Below, piece after piece: positions 1 to 8,608 of a DNA stretch of 64,000 nucleotides (positions within the stretch are counted from its first letter, which is position 1; each line of letters starts with the position of its first letter). The DNA is taken from positions 22,121 to 86,120 of the forward strand of contig JAVBLS010000004.1 in assembly GCA_031553235.1 (NCBI GenBank), given 5' to 3'. The DNA comes from Frigididesulfovibrio sp031553235 (GTDB taxonomy: Bacteria > Desulfobacterota > Desulfovibrionia > Desulfovibrionales > Desulfovibrionaceae). The notes below the pieces were generated by a model, which was given only the letters and a program-made list of their open reading frames with translations, did no database searches and had not been told where the DNA came from. A program made the translations under genes and the position numbers.

Positions 1-776
1 TGGCCTGCATTGACTTTGAATGCGACGCCAAACTCAACCCCATGCGCCTGACTTTTGCCTTGGCAGATCTAGCCCGGCGTAAAGGGAGCAGACTGCAACT
101 GCGCACCCAGGTCACCGGCATCCGCATGGAAAATGGAGCCGTGCGCGCCGTCGAAACCGACAAAGGTGAGATTCTGACCAACAAAGTCATTTTGGCCGCC
201 GGGGTCTGGACACCGATGATCGGTGCCATGGCCGGGCTGCACGTTCCGGTCCGCCCCCGGCAGGGGCAGTTGCTGGTCACCGAGCGGCAGAAGGGCTTCA
301 CCATGAAAAGTTACAGCGAGTTCGGCTACATTGCCGCCAAAGAAGGCCGGGCCCGCCCGGGCGTGACCGCGGAAATGGAGGAATACGGCATCGCCTTTGT
401 TTTTGAGCCCACCCACGGCGGCACCTGCCTGATCGGCAGCAGCAGGCGCTTCGACGGCATGAACACCGAGCCCCATCCTCTGGTGGCCCAGGCCCTGGCC
501 CAACGCGGCGTGCGCTTTTTCCCCTGCCTGGCCGATTCGCACCTGATCCGCACCTATGCCGGCGTACGCCCGTCTACGCCCGACGGCAAACCGATCATCT
601 CGCCCACCCACATTGAAGGCATGTACGTGGCCACCGGCCACGAAGGCAACGGCATCGGCCTTTCTCTGGTCACCGGGCTGCTGATGACGCAGCTGATCTG
701 TGGGGAAAAACCGGACATGGATCTGCAGCCGCTCAGCATTGACCGTTTCGGGCTGAACCCGCCAGCCCTGTTCTGA
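1..776 (+). CDS. FAD-dependent D-hydroxyproline/D-amino acid dehydrogenase subunit, 3' part (partial)
   Basis: The frame is open from base 3 to the stop at 774-776, so about 257 C-terminal residues of a gene that starts upstream are visible. The sequence is the C-terminal half of a DAO-family flavoprotein, with the FAD-contacting motif GHEGNGIGLSLVTG close to the end. It lies directly upstream of a hydroxyproline epimerase and of two genes for 2Fe-2S and FAD/2Fe-2S subunits. That set matches the heterotrimeric, HcnABC-like D-hydroxyproline dehydrogenase, in which the DAO-type subunit oxidises cis-4-hydroxy-D-proline to pyrroline-4-hydroxy-2-carboxylate and passes electrons on through the partner subunits. 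Family assignment is firm; substrate is inferred from the neighbours. The GxGxxG N-terminus is outside the window. Confidence 0.85.
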   Translation, partial: ACIDFECDAKLNPMRLTFALADLARRKGSRLQLRTQVTGIRMENGAVRAVETDKGEILTNKVILAAGVWTPMIGAMAGLHVPVRPRQGQLLVTERQKGFTMKSYSEFGYIAAKEGRARPGVTAEMEEYGIAFVFEPTHGGTCLIGSSRRFDGMNTEPHPLVAQALAQRGVRFFPCLADSHLIRTYAGVRPSTPDGKPIISPTHIEGMYVATGHEGNGIGLSLVTGLLMTQLICGEKPDMDLQPLSIDRFGLNPPALF

Positions 777-809
777 ATCGTAACGATTCCCAACAAGGAG
801 AATACATTC

Positions 810-1835
810 ATGAAAACCACGCACCTCTTGCAGACCATCGACACCCACACGGCCGGCAACCCCACGCGCAGCATCTTTTCCGGCTTTCCGCACATTCCCG
901 GCACGAGCATGGCCGAAAAACAGGAATACACCATCAAAAATCTCGACTGGCTCCGCACCAGCACCATGAAAGAGCCGCGCGGCCACGTGGACATGTGCGG
1001 CACCATCTGGGTGCCCCCCTGCCGGCCCGAAGCCAATATCGGCATCATGTTCATCGACACCATCGGCTATCTGCCCATGTGCGGGCACAGCACCATCGGC
1101 AGCGTCACCGCCCTGGTGGAAAGCGGCCGCGTGCCCCTGACCGGCGACGTGCTCGACGTGGTCCTGGATACCCCGGCCGGCCTGGTGCGCACCAAGGCAT
1201 ACCTGAAAGACGGCAAGGTGGAAAAAGTGGCCTTCCGCAACATTCCCTCCTTTGTTTACGCCAAGGGCGAGGTGGAGGTGCCGGGCGTGGGCCGCGTCTC
1301 CTACCATGTGTCTTACGGCGGCAATGTGTACGCCATCACCGAAGCGGCCCCCTTCGACATTGAGTTGCGCCCCGAGCGGCTCAAGGACGTGCTCAAGGCG
1401 GCCATGACCTTTGCCAAGGTCATCCGCAAAGAAGTGGACTTCGTGCATCCCGAGCATTCCTTCATCAAGGGCATATCCCACGTCATGTTCACCGCCCCGC
1501 CCCAGAGCCCCGAAGCCACCCACCGCAACACCGTGGTCGTGCTGCCCAAAGACCTGGAGACCGGCGCCCCGGCCTTTGACCGCTCTCCCTGCGGCACGGG
1601 CACCTCGGCCCGGGCGGCCACCCTGTTCGTCAACGGCGAGATCGGCCTGAACCAGGAGTTCGTGCACGAGAGCATCATCGGCACCCGCTTCAGCGCCAAG
1701 ATTGTCGAGCCGGCCTCGGTCGGCCCTTACAAGGGCGGCATTCCCGAAGTGGCCGGCAACGCCTGCATCACCGGCCTGCACACCTTTGTGCTCGATCCTA
1801 CAGATATGCTCAAGGACGGTTTCTTGGTGGGCTAA
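810..1835 (+). CDS. 4-hydroxyproline 2-epimerase / proline racemase family protein
   Basis: This 341-residue protein has the size and both catalytic signatures of the proline racemase family. Cys91 sits in MCGHSTIG and Cys261 in SPCGTGTSAR; both acid/base cysteines are kept, which argues for an epimerase or racemase and against the related trans-3-hydroxyproline dehydratases, where the first cysteine is replaced by Ser or Thr. In this operon the natural role is trans-4-hydroxy-L-proline to cis-4-hydroxy-D-proline, the entry step for the dehydrogenase encoded around it. The start is fixed by AGGAG at 796-800, nine bases before the ATG. Proline racemase activity itself cannot be excluded from sequence alone. 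Confidence 0.88.
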   Translation: MKTTHLLQTIDTHTAGNPTRSIFSGFPHIPGTSMAEKQEYTIKNLDWLRTSTMKEPRGHVDMCGTIWVPPCRPEANIGIMFIDTIGYLPMCGHSTIGSVTALVESGRVPLTGDVLDVVLDTPAGLVRTKAYLKDGKVEKVAFRNIPSFVYAKGEVEVPGVGRVSYHVSYGGNVYAITEAAPFDIELRPERLKDVLKAAMTFAKVIRKEVDFVHPEHSFIKGISHVMFTAPPQSPEATHRNTVVVLPKDLETGAPAFDRSPCGTGTSARAATLFVNGEIGLNQEFVHESIIGTRFSAKIVEPASVGPYKGGIPEVAGNACITGLHTFVLDPTDMLKDGFLVG

Positions 1836-1935
1836 CCCTCCCCGCGGGCCGGCCGGCAACCGCGAAGCGGCCCTGTGCCGGCGCCCTGCGCGGTGTTCCG
1901 CAAGCGGCAACACAACTATTCGAGCGAGGCACCCG

Positions 1936-2223
1936 ATGTTTAAGGCAGTCTTTCCACCCCGGGAAAAGGTGACCCTGTACTTCGAGGGGGTTCCCATCGA
2001 GGCCGAGGCCGGCATGACCGTCAGCGCCGCCCTGCTCCAGGTCGGCATCGCCCATACCCGCACCACCGCGATCAAGCATGAAGAACGCGGCACGTACTGC
2101 GGCATGGGCATCTGCTACGAATGCCTGATGGAGATAGATGGAGAGCCAAACAGGCAGGCCTGCCTCACCCGGGTGCGGGACGGCATGAAGGTCGGCCGCG
2201 GGCAAGGCGACCCGGACTATTGA
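1936..2223 (+). CDS. small 2Fe-2S subunit of D-hydroxyproline dehydrogenase (HcnA-like)
   Basis: A 95-residue protein with the ferredoxin-type cysteine pattern CGMGICYEC followed by a fourth Cys in NRQACLTRV. That pattern is typical of the small [2Fe-2S] subunit that accompanies HcnB/HcnC-like oxidoreductases. I place the start at the ATG at 1936 because homology-like sequence begins there (MFKAVFPP); the frame is open farther upstream, but that stretch reads as non-coding. It sits between the epimerase and the FAD/2Fe-2S subunit and most likely relays electrons between the two flavin subunits. Confidence 0.85.
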   Translation: MFKAVFPPREKVTLYFEGVPIEAEAGMTVSAALLQVGIAHTRTTAIKHEERGTYCGMGICYECLMEIDGEPNRQACLTRVRDGMKVGRGQGDPDY

Positions 2224-2273
2224 TCCGCCCAGGCAGAAAACCCGCAACCTCTTGAAACGGCAGGTGAGAGAAT

Positions 2274-3656
2274 ATGCAGTGGGATCTGATCATCGTAGGC
2301 GCCGGGCCGGCCGGAATGAGCGCGGCGCTGGCGGCCGAGAAGCTGAACCTGCGCGTTCTCGTGCTGGATCGGCAGGACTGCCCCGGCGGGCAAATCTTCC
2401 GCGATGCCGGCCGGCGCGGCATGAGCGGAGCCGCCGCCATTGGGGCCGATTACACCAAGGGACGCAAGCTGGTGCAGGAATTCGAGCATTCTTCGGTCGA
2501 ATTCCGCAACAATGCCACGGTCTGGCACCTCGTTCCGGGCAGGGTGCTGGTCAGTCGGGACGGCAAGAGCGAGGCTCTGGCCTGTAAGCAACTGCTCATC
2601 GCCTCCGGAGCCATGGAACGCCCCGTGCCCGTGCCCGGCTGGACCTTGCCGGGCGTGCTCGGGGCCGGGGCGGCCGACCTGATGCTGAAATCTTCTTCCC
2701 TCATGCCCAAAGGGCCGGTGATCCTGTGCGGCAACGGGCCGTTGATCATCCAGACGGCCGCGCACCTGAAGGAATTCAAAATTCCCGTGGCCGGCATCGT
2801 GCTGACCAATTCTTTTAGCAACGTTTTTCGCGCCGCGCCGCGCCTGCTCGGCGGCCTGCTGCGGCCGGGCAAGCTGTTCCGGGGCATGGCCATGACCACA
2901 GTCATGCTTTTCGGCCAACCCTGCAAGCAAAGGGCGCGTGATCTGGCCATCTCCCGTTCCGGCGAGGGTTTCTCGGTCGAGTTCAACGCTTCCGGCAAAC
3001 AGCAATCCCTACGGGGCGACAACGTGCTGCTTCACGGCGGGGTGATCTCGGAAACCCGGATCACCCGGCTGATGCGCTGTCGGCACGTCTGGGAGCCTCT
3101 GCAGCGCTATTGGCACGTAGAAACGGACTACTGGGGTCGGACCAGCGTGGCCGGGGTGCGCGTGGCCGGCGACTGCGCCGGAGTGCGCGGGGCCGACGCG
3201 GCCATGGATCTCGGCCGGCTGGCTACCCTGGACGCGGCCTGCGAGCTGGGCGTCACAACTCTGGAAGAACGCGACGCCACGGCCGGACCGTCCCTGCGCC
3301 GCATGTACGGCCATGAGGCCATGCGCCGCTTGCTGGACGCTCTTTTCGCGCCTGCGGAAGAAACCCTGGTGCCCAAGGACGAGGCCGTGGTCTGCCGCTG
3401 CGAAGAACTGACCGCGGGCGAGTTGCGCAAGGCCGTGTTGGAAGGCTGCTGGTCCTTGGACGGCCTGAAGGCCCAGGCCCGGCCGGGCATGGGCATGTGC
3501 CAGGGGCGCACCTGCGGCCCGGGAGCGGCGGAAATCATCGCCCAGGCTGCGGGCGTTCCTCTGGAACGCCTGCCTCCCCACCATGCTCAGATGCCCCTGT
3601 TCCCGGTCAGGCTGCGGGAACTCACCCAAATGGCCCTGCCCCCCGACGGGCTGTAA
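2274..3656 (+). CDS. NAD(P)/FAD-dependent oxidoreductase subunit with C-terminal 2Fe-2S domain (HcnB-like)
   Basis: This 460-residue protein begins with a classical dinucleotide-binding motif, GAGPAGMSAALAAEK, and has a second nucleotide-binding region in the middle (ILCGNGPLIIQTAAHL). Its C-terminus carries a BFD-like [2Fe-2S] cluster site, CRCEE followed by MCQGRTCGPG. This architecture is that of the alpha subunit of trimeric D-hydroxyproline dehydrogenases and of HcnB. It probably accepts electrons from the DAO-type subunit and hands them to an electron carrier in the membrane or cytoplasm. The gene lies 50 bp after the small 2Fe-2S gene and precedes the aldehyde dehydrogenase in the same operon. 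Confidence 0.87.
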   Translation: MQWDLIIVGAGPAGMSAALAAEKLNLRVLVLDRQDCPGGQIFRDAGRRGMSGAAAIGADYTKGRKLVQEFEHSSVEFRNNATVWHLVPGRVLVSRDGKSEALACKQLLIASGAMERPVPVPGWTLPGVLGAGAADLMLKSSSLMPKGPVILCGNGPLIIQTAAHLKEFKIPVAGIVLTNSFSNVFRAAPRLLGGLLRPGKLFRGMAMTTVMLFGQPCKQRARDLAISRSGEGFSVEFNASGKQQSLRGDNVLLHGGVISETRITRLMRCRHVWEPLQRYWHVETDYWGRTSVAGVRVAGDCAGVRGADAAMDLGRLATLDAACELGVTTLEERDATAGPSLRRMYGHEAMRRLLDALFAPAEETLVPKDEAVVCRCEELTAGELRKAVLEGCWSLDGLKAQARPGMGMCQGRTCGPGAAEIIAQAAGVPLERLPPHHAQMPLFPVRLRELTQMALPPDGL

Positions 3657-3698
3657 AACAAACACCGGCAATCCGAGACAACCCACCAAGGAGCAAAC

Positions 3699-5201
3699 AT
3701 GTCGGACTTCCTCACCTGCGGCGAATACGAGGCCCTGGCCGCGAAACTCCGGTTCCCGACGCAGGCCTTCATCAACGGAGCTTTTGTCGATGCCGCCTCG
3801 GGCAAAACCCAGACGACACGAAACCCGGCAACGTGCAAGGACATCGCCCAGGTGGCGAGTTGCGATACCGAAGACGTCAACCGGGCCGTGGCCGTGGCCA
3901 AAAAGACTTTTGAAAGCGGTGTCTGGGCCAAGGCCCACCCGGCCGAACGAAAGCATGTGTTGCTGCGCCTGGCTGCGCTGATACGCGAATATATTGTCGA
4001 GCTGGCGGTGCTGGAGTCCATCGACAGCGGCAAACCCATTCGCGAGTGCCTGATCACCGACCTGCCGGAAACCATCCATTGCCTGGAATGGCACGCCGAC
4101 TATGCCGAAAAGACATACGGCTCCATCGCCCCCAGCGGCGCCGACGCCGTGGGCCTGATCGAGCGCGAGCCCTGCGGCGTGGTGGCCGGAGTGCTGCCCT
4201 GGAACTTCCCCCTGCTCATGGTCGGTTGGAAAATGGCCCCGGCCCTGGCCACGGGCAACAGCATGATCCTGAAGCCCGCAAGCGACACGCCGCTGACCTG
4301 CCTGAAGGTGGCCGAACTGGCCAAAGAGGCCGGCCTGCCCGACGGCGTGCTCAACGTGCTCACCGGCCCCGGCCCGGTCATCGGCAAAGCCCTGGGTCTG
4401 CACCCGGACGTGTCGGTGGTTTCTTTCACCGGCTCCACCGAAGTTGGCCGGCAGTTCCTGCACTATGCGGCCGACAGCAACTTGAAGCGTATCGTCCTGG
4501 AGCTGGGCGGCAAAAGCCCCTTTGTACTTCTGGAAGACTTCACCGACTTTGCCTTTGCCGCCGGACACGCCGCGGCCGCGGCCTTTTGGAACATGGGCGA
4601 AAACTGCACGGCCAACTCGCGGATCATCGTGCCGCGTAGGCACCAGAAACAGTTCGCCGAAGCTTTTCTGGCCGAACTGGCCTGCAAGCGCACCGGCAAC
4701 CCCCTGGACCCGGAAAACGACTACGGCTCCATGGTCAGCGAACGGCACTTCAAGGCGGTCATGGAATATATCGCCAAGGGCAAAGCCGAGGGCGGCAAAA
4801 CGCTCACCGGCGGCGCGGCCCTCGACATCGGCTCCGGCCTGTTCATTCCGCCCACGCTCTTCGGCGAGGTAAAACCCGACGCGACCATCGCCCGCGAAGA
4901 GATCTTCGGACCCGTGGCCATGATCCTGCCCGTGGACTCCGACGAAGAAGCCCTGGCCCTGGCCAACGACACCAACTACGGCCTGCAGGCCAGCCTGTTC
5001 ACCGAGAACGTCACCAAGGCCCACCGCTTCGCGCGCGAACTGAAGGCCGGCACCGTTTCGGTCAACAACTTCAGCGAGGGCGACAACACCACCCCCTTTG
5101 GGGGCTACAAGCTCTCGGGCTTCGGGGGCAAGGACAAAGGGCGGGAATCACACGACCAGTATGTTGAAATGAAAACAATTTTCATAAATATCGGCAGATA
5201 G
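3699..5201 (+). CDS. NAD(P)+-dependent aldehyde dehydrogenase, likely 2-oxoglutarate semialdehyde dehydrogenase
   Basis: A full-length (500 aa) ALDH-superfamily enzyme. The catalytic Cys303 lies in MGENCTANSR and the general base Glu268 in LELGGKSP; the cofactor motif FTGSTEVG and the C-terminal PFGGYKLSGFGG motif are intact. Overall it resembles PuuC-type gamma-aminobutyraldehyde dehydrogenases. In the oxidative hydroxyproline pathway the last enzyme oxidises 2-oxoglutarate semialdehyde to 2-oxoglutarate, and this is the only intact ALDH in the window. It might also serve the second cluster at 14.7-19.1 kb, whose own ALDH has collapsed. The start follows AAGGAG at about 3688-3693. Confidence 0.9.
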   Translation: MSDFLTCGEYEALAAKLRFPTQAFINGAFVDAASGKTQTTRNPATCKDIAQVASCDTEDVNRAVAVAKKTFESGVWAKAHPAERKHVLLRLAALIREYIVELAVLESIDSGKPIRECLITDLPETIHCLEWHADYAEKTYGSIAPSGADAVGLIEREPCGVVAGVLPWNFPLLMVGWKMAPALATGNSMILKPASDTPLTCLKVAELAKEAGLPDGVLNVLTGPGPVIGKALGLHPDVSVVSFTGSTEVGRQFLHYAADSNLKRIVLELGGKSPFVLLEDFTDFAFAAGHAAAAAFWNMGENCTANSRIIVPRRHQKQFAEAFLAELACKRTGNPLDPENDYGSMVSERHFKAVMEYIAKGKAEGGKTLTGGAALDIGSGLFIPPTLFGEVKPDATIAREEIFGPVAMILPVDSDEEALALANDTNYGLQASLFTENVTKAHRFARELKAGTVSVNNFSEGDNTTPFGGYKLSGFGGKDKGRESHDQYVEMKTIFINIGR

Positions 5202-5263
5202 TTATATCAAAATCGGCTCACTTCCGGCCTACCGGGCCGGTGCAACCGAAGACAGGAGACATT

Positions 5264-6469
5264 ATGGCTCAGGAAACCCTTGAACAGAATGTGAATAGCC
5301 ACACACACCCCACTTCCACGCTGGTGCCGGCCATTCAGCCCGAAACCTTCATCTGCCTGGTGTGCGCCCTGTTGTTTTTCTGCGGCATCGGCTACGTCAT
5401 GGGCGTGAAAAACATGTTTGCCACCATGATGGGTGTGGCCTACAGCCTGATTGTGGATGTGCTGCTCTTCATCATGGGCCTGACCGTGCTCACCGGGGCC
5501 ATCTGCGGCCTGCTCGGCGAATTCGGGGTCATCGCCCTGTTCAACAAACTCCTTTCCCCCCTGATGCGGCCCATTTACAACCTGCCGGGCGCGGGCATTC
5601 TGGCCGGGATCACCTGCTTTCTCTCGGACAACCCGGCCGTGGCCGGCCTCGGCAAGGAAAAGAGCTTCATCAAGTATTTCACCCTGCGTGAACGTTCCAC
5701 TTTGACCAACTTCGGCTCGGCCTACGGCATGGGCCTGATTGTGATCACCTACATGCTCGGCATCTCGGCCATTCCCGACACGGGAACGGCCACCCTGGCC
5801 GGTTTCATCGGCGCCGTGGCCGGCAGCATCATCAGCACCCGACTGATGAGCATCATGGTGACAAAACATTACGGCCCGAGGGCCAACGAACGGGTGTCCG
5901 TGGGCGAGCTGGGCGAAGACGACTACGACATCTTCAAGGTCCGCAAGCGCCGTCCCGGCACCGGCTTCGACCGTTGCATGGGCGGCATACTGGACGGCGG
6001 CAAGAACGGCGTGACCATGTGCATGGACCTGATTCCCGGCCTGGTCTCCATCTGCACCATCGTCAAACTGCTGACCAACAGCGCCGGTCCCGGCGGCGTG
6101 TACACCGGCGCGGCCACCGAAGGCGTGGGCCTGCTGCCCTACCTGGCCGGCAAGATCGACTTTATCCTGCAGCCGCTTTACGGCTTCACAAGCCCCGAAG
6201 CCATCGCCTTCCCCTGTACGGCCCTCGGTTCCGTGGGCGCCGCCCTCGGCTTGGTGCCCGGTTATATCGAGCAAAACCTGATTTCCGCCAACGACATCGC
6301 CGTGTTCGTGGCCATCGGCATGACCTGGAGCGGCTACCTGACCGCCCACGTGGCCATGATGGACGCCCTGGGCTCGCGCGAGTTGGCGGGCAAGGCCATC
6401 ATCAGCCATACCATCGCCGGACTCTGCGCGGGCGTGGTCGCCCACTGGCTGTTCGTTGTCATGGTCTAA
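5264..6469 (+). CDS. multipass membrane transporter, nucleoside-recognition/Gate-domain-like, putative hydroxyproline carrier
   Basis: A 401-residue hydrophobic protein with roughly nine to ten membrane segments and a hydrophilic central loop (GEDDYDIFKVRKRRPG). The conserved-looking LSDNPAVAG and CTALGSVGAALG segments recall Gate (nucleoside-recognition) domain membrane proteins; I am not certain of the exact family. Its place between the aldehyde dehydrogenase and the DapA-type enzyme makes uptake of hydroxyproline or a related imino acid the likely role. An in-frame GTG exists at 5240, but AGGAG at 5254-5258 points to the ATG at 5264. Confidence 0.65.
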   Translation: MAQETLEQNVNSHTHPTSTLVPAIQPETFICLVCALLFFCGIGYVMGVKNMFATMMGVAYSLIVDVLLFIMGLTVLTGAICGLLGEFGVIALFNKLLSPLMRPIYNLPGAGILAGITCFLSDNPAVAGLGKEKSFIKYFTLRERSTLTNFGSAYGMGLIVITYMLGISAIPDTGTATLAGFIGAVAGSIISTRLMSIMVTKHYGPRANERVSVGELGEDDYDIFKVRKRRPGTGFDRCMGGILDGGKNGVTMCMDLIPGLVSICTIVKLLTNSAGPGGVYTGAATEGVGLLPYLAGKIDFILQPLYGFTSPEAIAFPCTALGSVGAALGLVPGYIEQNLISANDIAVFVAIGMTWSGYLTAHVAMMDALGSRELAGKAIISHTIAGLCAGVVAHWLFVVMV

Positions 6470-6495
6470 CACCAACCCCCATTACAGGAGCAACC

Positions 6496-7365
6496 ATGTT
6501 GAAAGGAATATGCACCCCGGTCTGCACCCCGTTCAAAGGCGCCGGACAGGCTCTGGATGAAGACGCCTTTCTCAAGCACATTGATCGGATGATTGAAAAC
6601 GGCGTGCACATCATTGCCGTCTGCGGCGGCACCGGCGAATTCGCCTTCCTCTCCCGCGAAGACCGCCTGCGCATGGCCGAAATCGCGGCCAAGCGGATCA
6701 ACGGCCGGGCCAAGCTCATTGTCCAGACTTCGGCCATCCGCACTTCCGAGGCCATGGAATACGCCAGGCACGCCGAAGGCGTGGGCGCGGACACTATCAT
6801 GGTTCTGCCCCCCTATTTCGAGGGGCCGGATGTGGAAGGGGTGATCTGGCACTACGAGCAAATCGCCAAGGCCGTAACCACGCCGATCATGGCTTACAAC
6901 ATTCCGGTGCATTCCGGCTTCGACATCACCCCGGCCATATACAAGCGCCTGATGAAAATCCCGACCATGCACTACATCAAGGACAGCACCGGCGACATGA
7001 TGCGCGTCGAGCAGCTTGTGGCCATTGGGGCCAAGCTGTTCTGCGGCTGCGACTTTTTGGCTCCCTATGCCCTGGTCGCCGGGGCGGCCGGCTGCTTCTG
7101 GGGCGGCTCGAACATGCACCCCAAGGAGTCCGTGCAGATCTACAACCTGTACAAAGACGGCAAGCTTAAGGAAATGTTCGCCCTGTGGAAAAAGATGAAG
7201 GCGGCCAATGTCTTCCTCTGGACCACCAACTTCAACGCCGCGGTCAAGGCGGGCTGCCGCTTCATGGGACACGACCTGGGCGACTGCCGCCTGCCGGTGC
7301 AACCGCTGGGCAAGAACGAGGTAAAAGCCCTGGAAAGCGCTCTGAGGCCGCTGTTCCAGGGCTGA
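6496..7365 (+). CDS. DapA-family enzyme, likely pyrroline-4-hydroxy-2-carboxylate deaminase
   Basis: A 289-residue class I aldolase-fold protein of the dihydrodipicolinate synthase/N-acetylneuraminate lyase family. The Schiff-base Lys162 lies in YIKDSTGD, the catalytic Tyr134 in AYNIPVHSG, and the substrate-carboxylate motif appears as GGTGEF. In hydroxyproline operons this family supplies the deaminase that turns pyrroline-4-hydroxy-2-carboxylate into 2-oxoglutarate semialdehyde, and all other steps are encoded here. The start ATG at 6496 follows CAGGAG at about 6485-6490. The family call is secure; the reaction is inferred from context. Confidence 0.85.
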   Translation: MLKGICTPVCTPFKGAGQALDEDAFLKHIDRMIENGVHIIAVCGGTGEFAFLSREDRLRMAEIAAKRINGRAKLIVQTSAIRTSEAMEYARHAEGVGADTIMVLPPYFEGPDVEGVIWHYEQIAKAVTTPIMAYNIPVHSGFDITPAIYKRLMKIPTMHYIKDSTGDMMRVEQLVAIGAKLFCGCDFLAPYALVAGAAGCFWGGSNMHPKESVQIYNLYKDGKLKEMFALWKKMKAANVFLWTTNFNAAVKAGCRFMGHDLGDCRLPVQPLGKNEVKALESALRPLFQG

Positions 7366-7585
7366 CGGGCGCGGCCGCGGGGAGTCCCCGTCCACCTTCC
7401 GTCCTCCCTCCCCTCGGCCCGCCCGACTCCGCAGGGGCGTTGCCCGAGCCGCCCGCACGGCTCACCCGGCAGCGCCCCTTGTATCATTGCGCCCGACCCG
7501 GATTTGTTCCACAATCCGTCGCCCGGCGGGCGTACTTCAGGGTAGTCTGCCGCCCGACGGTGCTCTGCAAGCGAGAGGTGACTTC

Positions 7586-8518
7586 ATGGCCGCATCAACG
7601 TCAAAAACCCTGCTGGGCGTGGGTTGCGCCCTGATCGCGGTTTTGTTCTGGAGCGGCAACTACATTGCGGCCCGGATGATGGCCGGGGTGGTGCCGCCGG
7701 TCACCCTGACCTTTCTGCGCTGGTTTCTGGCCTTTCTCCTGCTGCTGCCCTTCTGTCTGCAACATTTCCGTCGCGAATATCCGATCATCCGCCGGCATTG
7801 GCTCTACTTTGCCGCCCTGGCCTTTATCGGGGTTTCGGCCTTCAATCCTTTCATTTACATCGCGGGCAAGACCACCTCGGCCCTGAACCTGGTGCTGCTC
7901 TCGGTCACCTCGCCAATTTTCACCGTGCTTCTGGGTCTGGTCTTTCTACGCGAGCACTTCAGCCCGCTGCGCCTGCTCGGGGTGCTCGCGGCCTTTGGCG
8001 GGGTTGTGGTCATACTGCTGCCGGCCGGCGGCAATCTCCACACCCTGGCCGGTTTCCATTTTCGCAGCGGCGATCTGCTCACCCTGCTGGCCGCCTTCAC
8101 CTTTGCCGTCTACACCATTCAGTTGCGCTACATGCCCGAGGGAGTGGGCGGCCGTAGCGTGATCCTGATCATGGCCGGGCTCGGAGTGGTGCCGCTTATT
8201 CCCTTCATGTTTCTGGAGTTCGGTCTGGGCGCGCAGATGGAAATATCCCTGCGCTCCCTGGGCTCGATTCTCTATCTGGCAGCTTGCGCCTCCATTGGCG
8301 GCTATGTCTTCTGGAACAAGGCCGTGGAACTGCTCGGCCCTTCGGGGGCCACGCCCATATACTACCTGCTGCCCTTTTTCAGCGGTACCGAAGGTCTGCT
8401 GATTCTCGGCGAACCGGTCACCGGGCACCACTGGATTGGAGGCATGATCATCATTCTCGGGCTGATTCTTGCCGGGCGCGGAGGGGGAACGAAAAAACGT
8501 TCCACCACAAGAGATTGA
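7586..8518 (+). CDS. EamA/DMT-family permease (10 TM)
   Basis: A 310-residue protein with two internally repeated EamA units and about ten membrane segments, beginning with the typical ALIAVLFWSGNYIAAR. The second repeat starts near residue 170. Members of this family commonly export amino acids or metabolites, so overflow or by-product export for the catabolic operon is possible. It is separated from the DapA-type gene by 220 bp of GC-rich DNA in which I see no clear promoter or terminator. The ATG at 7586 was preferred over upstream in-frame starts because the homologous N-terminus begins there. Confidence 0.85.
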   Translation: MAASTSKTLLGVGCALIAVLFWSGNYIAARMMAGVVPPVTLTFLRWFLAFLLLLPFCLQHFRREYPIIRRHWLYFAALAFIGVSAFNPFIYIAGKTTSALNLVLLSVTSPIFTVLLGLVFLREHFSPLRLLGVLAAFGGVVVILLPAGGNLHTLAGFHFRSGDLLTLLAAFTFAVYTIQLRYMPEGVGGRSVILIMAGLGVVPLIPFMFLEFGLGAQMEISLRSLGSILYLAACASIGGYVFWNKAVELLGPSGATPIYYLLPFFSGTEGLLILGEPVTGHHWIGGMIIILGLILAGRGGGTKKRSTTRD

Positions 8519-8561
8519 CGGCTGTTTCGGATGCGCCGAAAACCGACTGAAGTTATGATTT

Positions 8562-8589
8562 TATAATCAGGAAAACTGTGGTATATAAT
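8562..8589 (+). promoter_or_regulatory. weak promoter candidate for the first sigma-54 activator
   Basis: Two perfect TATAAT hexamers occur at 8562-8567 and 8584-8589 in an otherwise GC-rich setting just upstream of the regulator start at 8609. Neither has a good -35 box at the usual distance; TTGACG at 8515-8520 is too far from both. The region may carry the regulator's own promoter, but the call rests on the -10 elements only. Confidence 0.25.
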
Positions 8590-8608
8590 GAAACAGGAGC
8601 CGCAGTTT

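Noticed and set aside
69..2111. 680-residue open frame on the minus strand
   Set aside because: It lies antisense to the FAD subunit, epimerase and 2Fe-2S genes, is rich in His/Gly/Ala and has no recognisable domain; it is a GC-rich shadow frame.
3009..5024. 671-residue open frame on the minus strand
   Set aside because: Antisense to two well-supported genes, composition typical of a mirror frame, no ribosome site.
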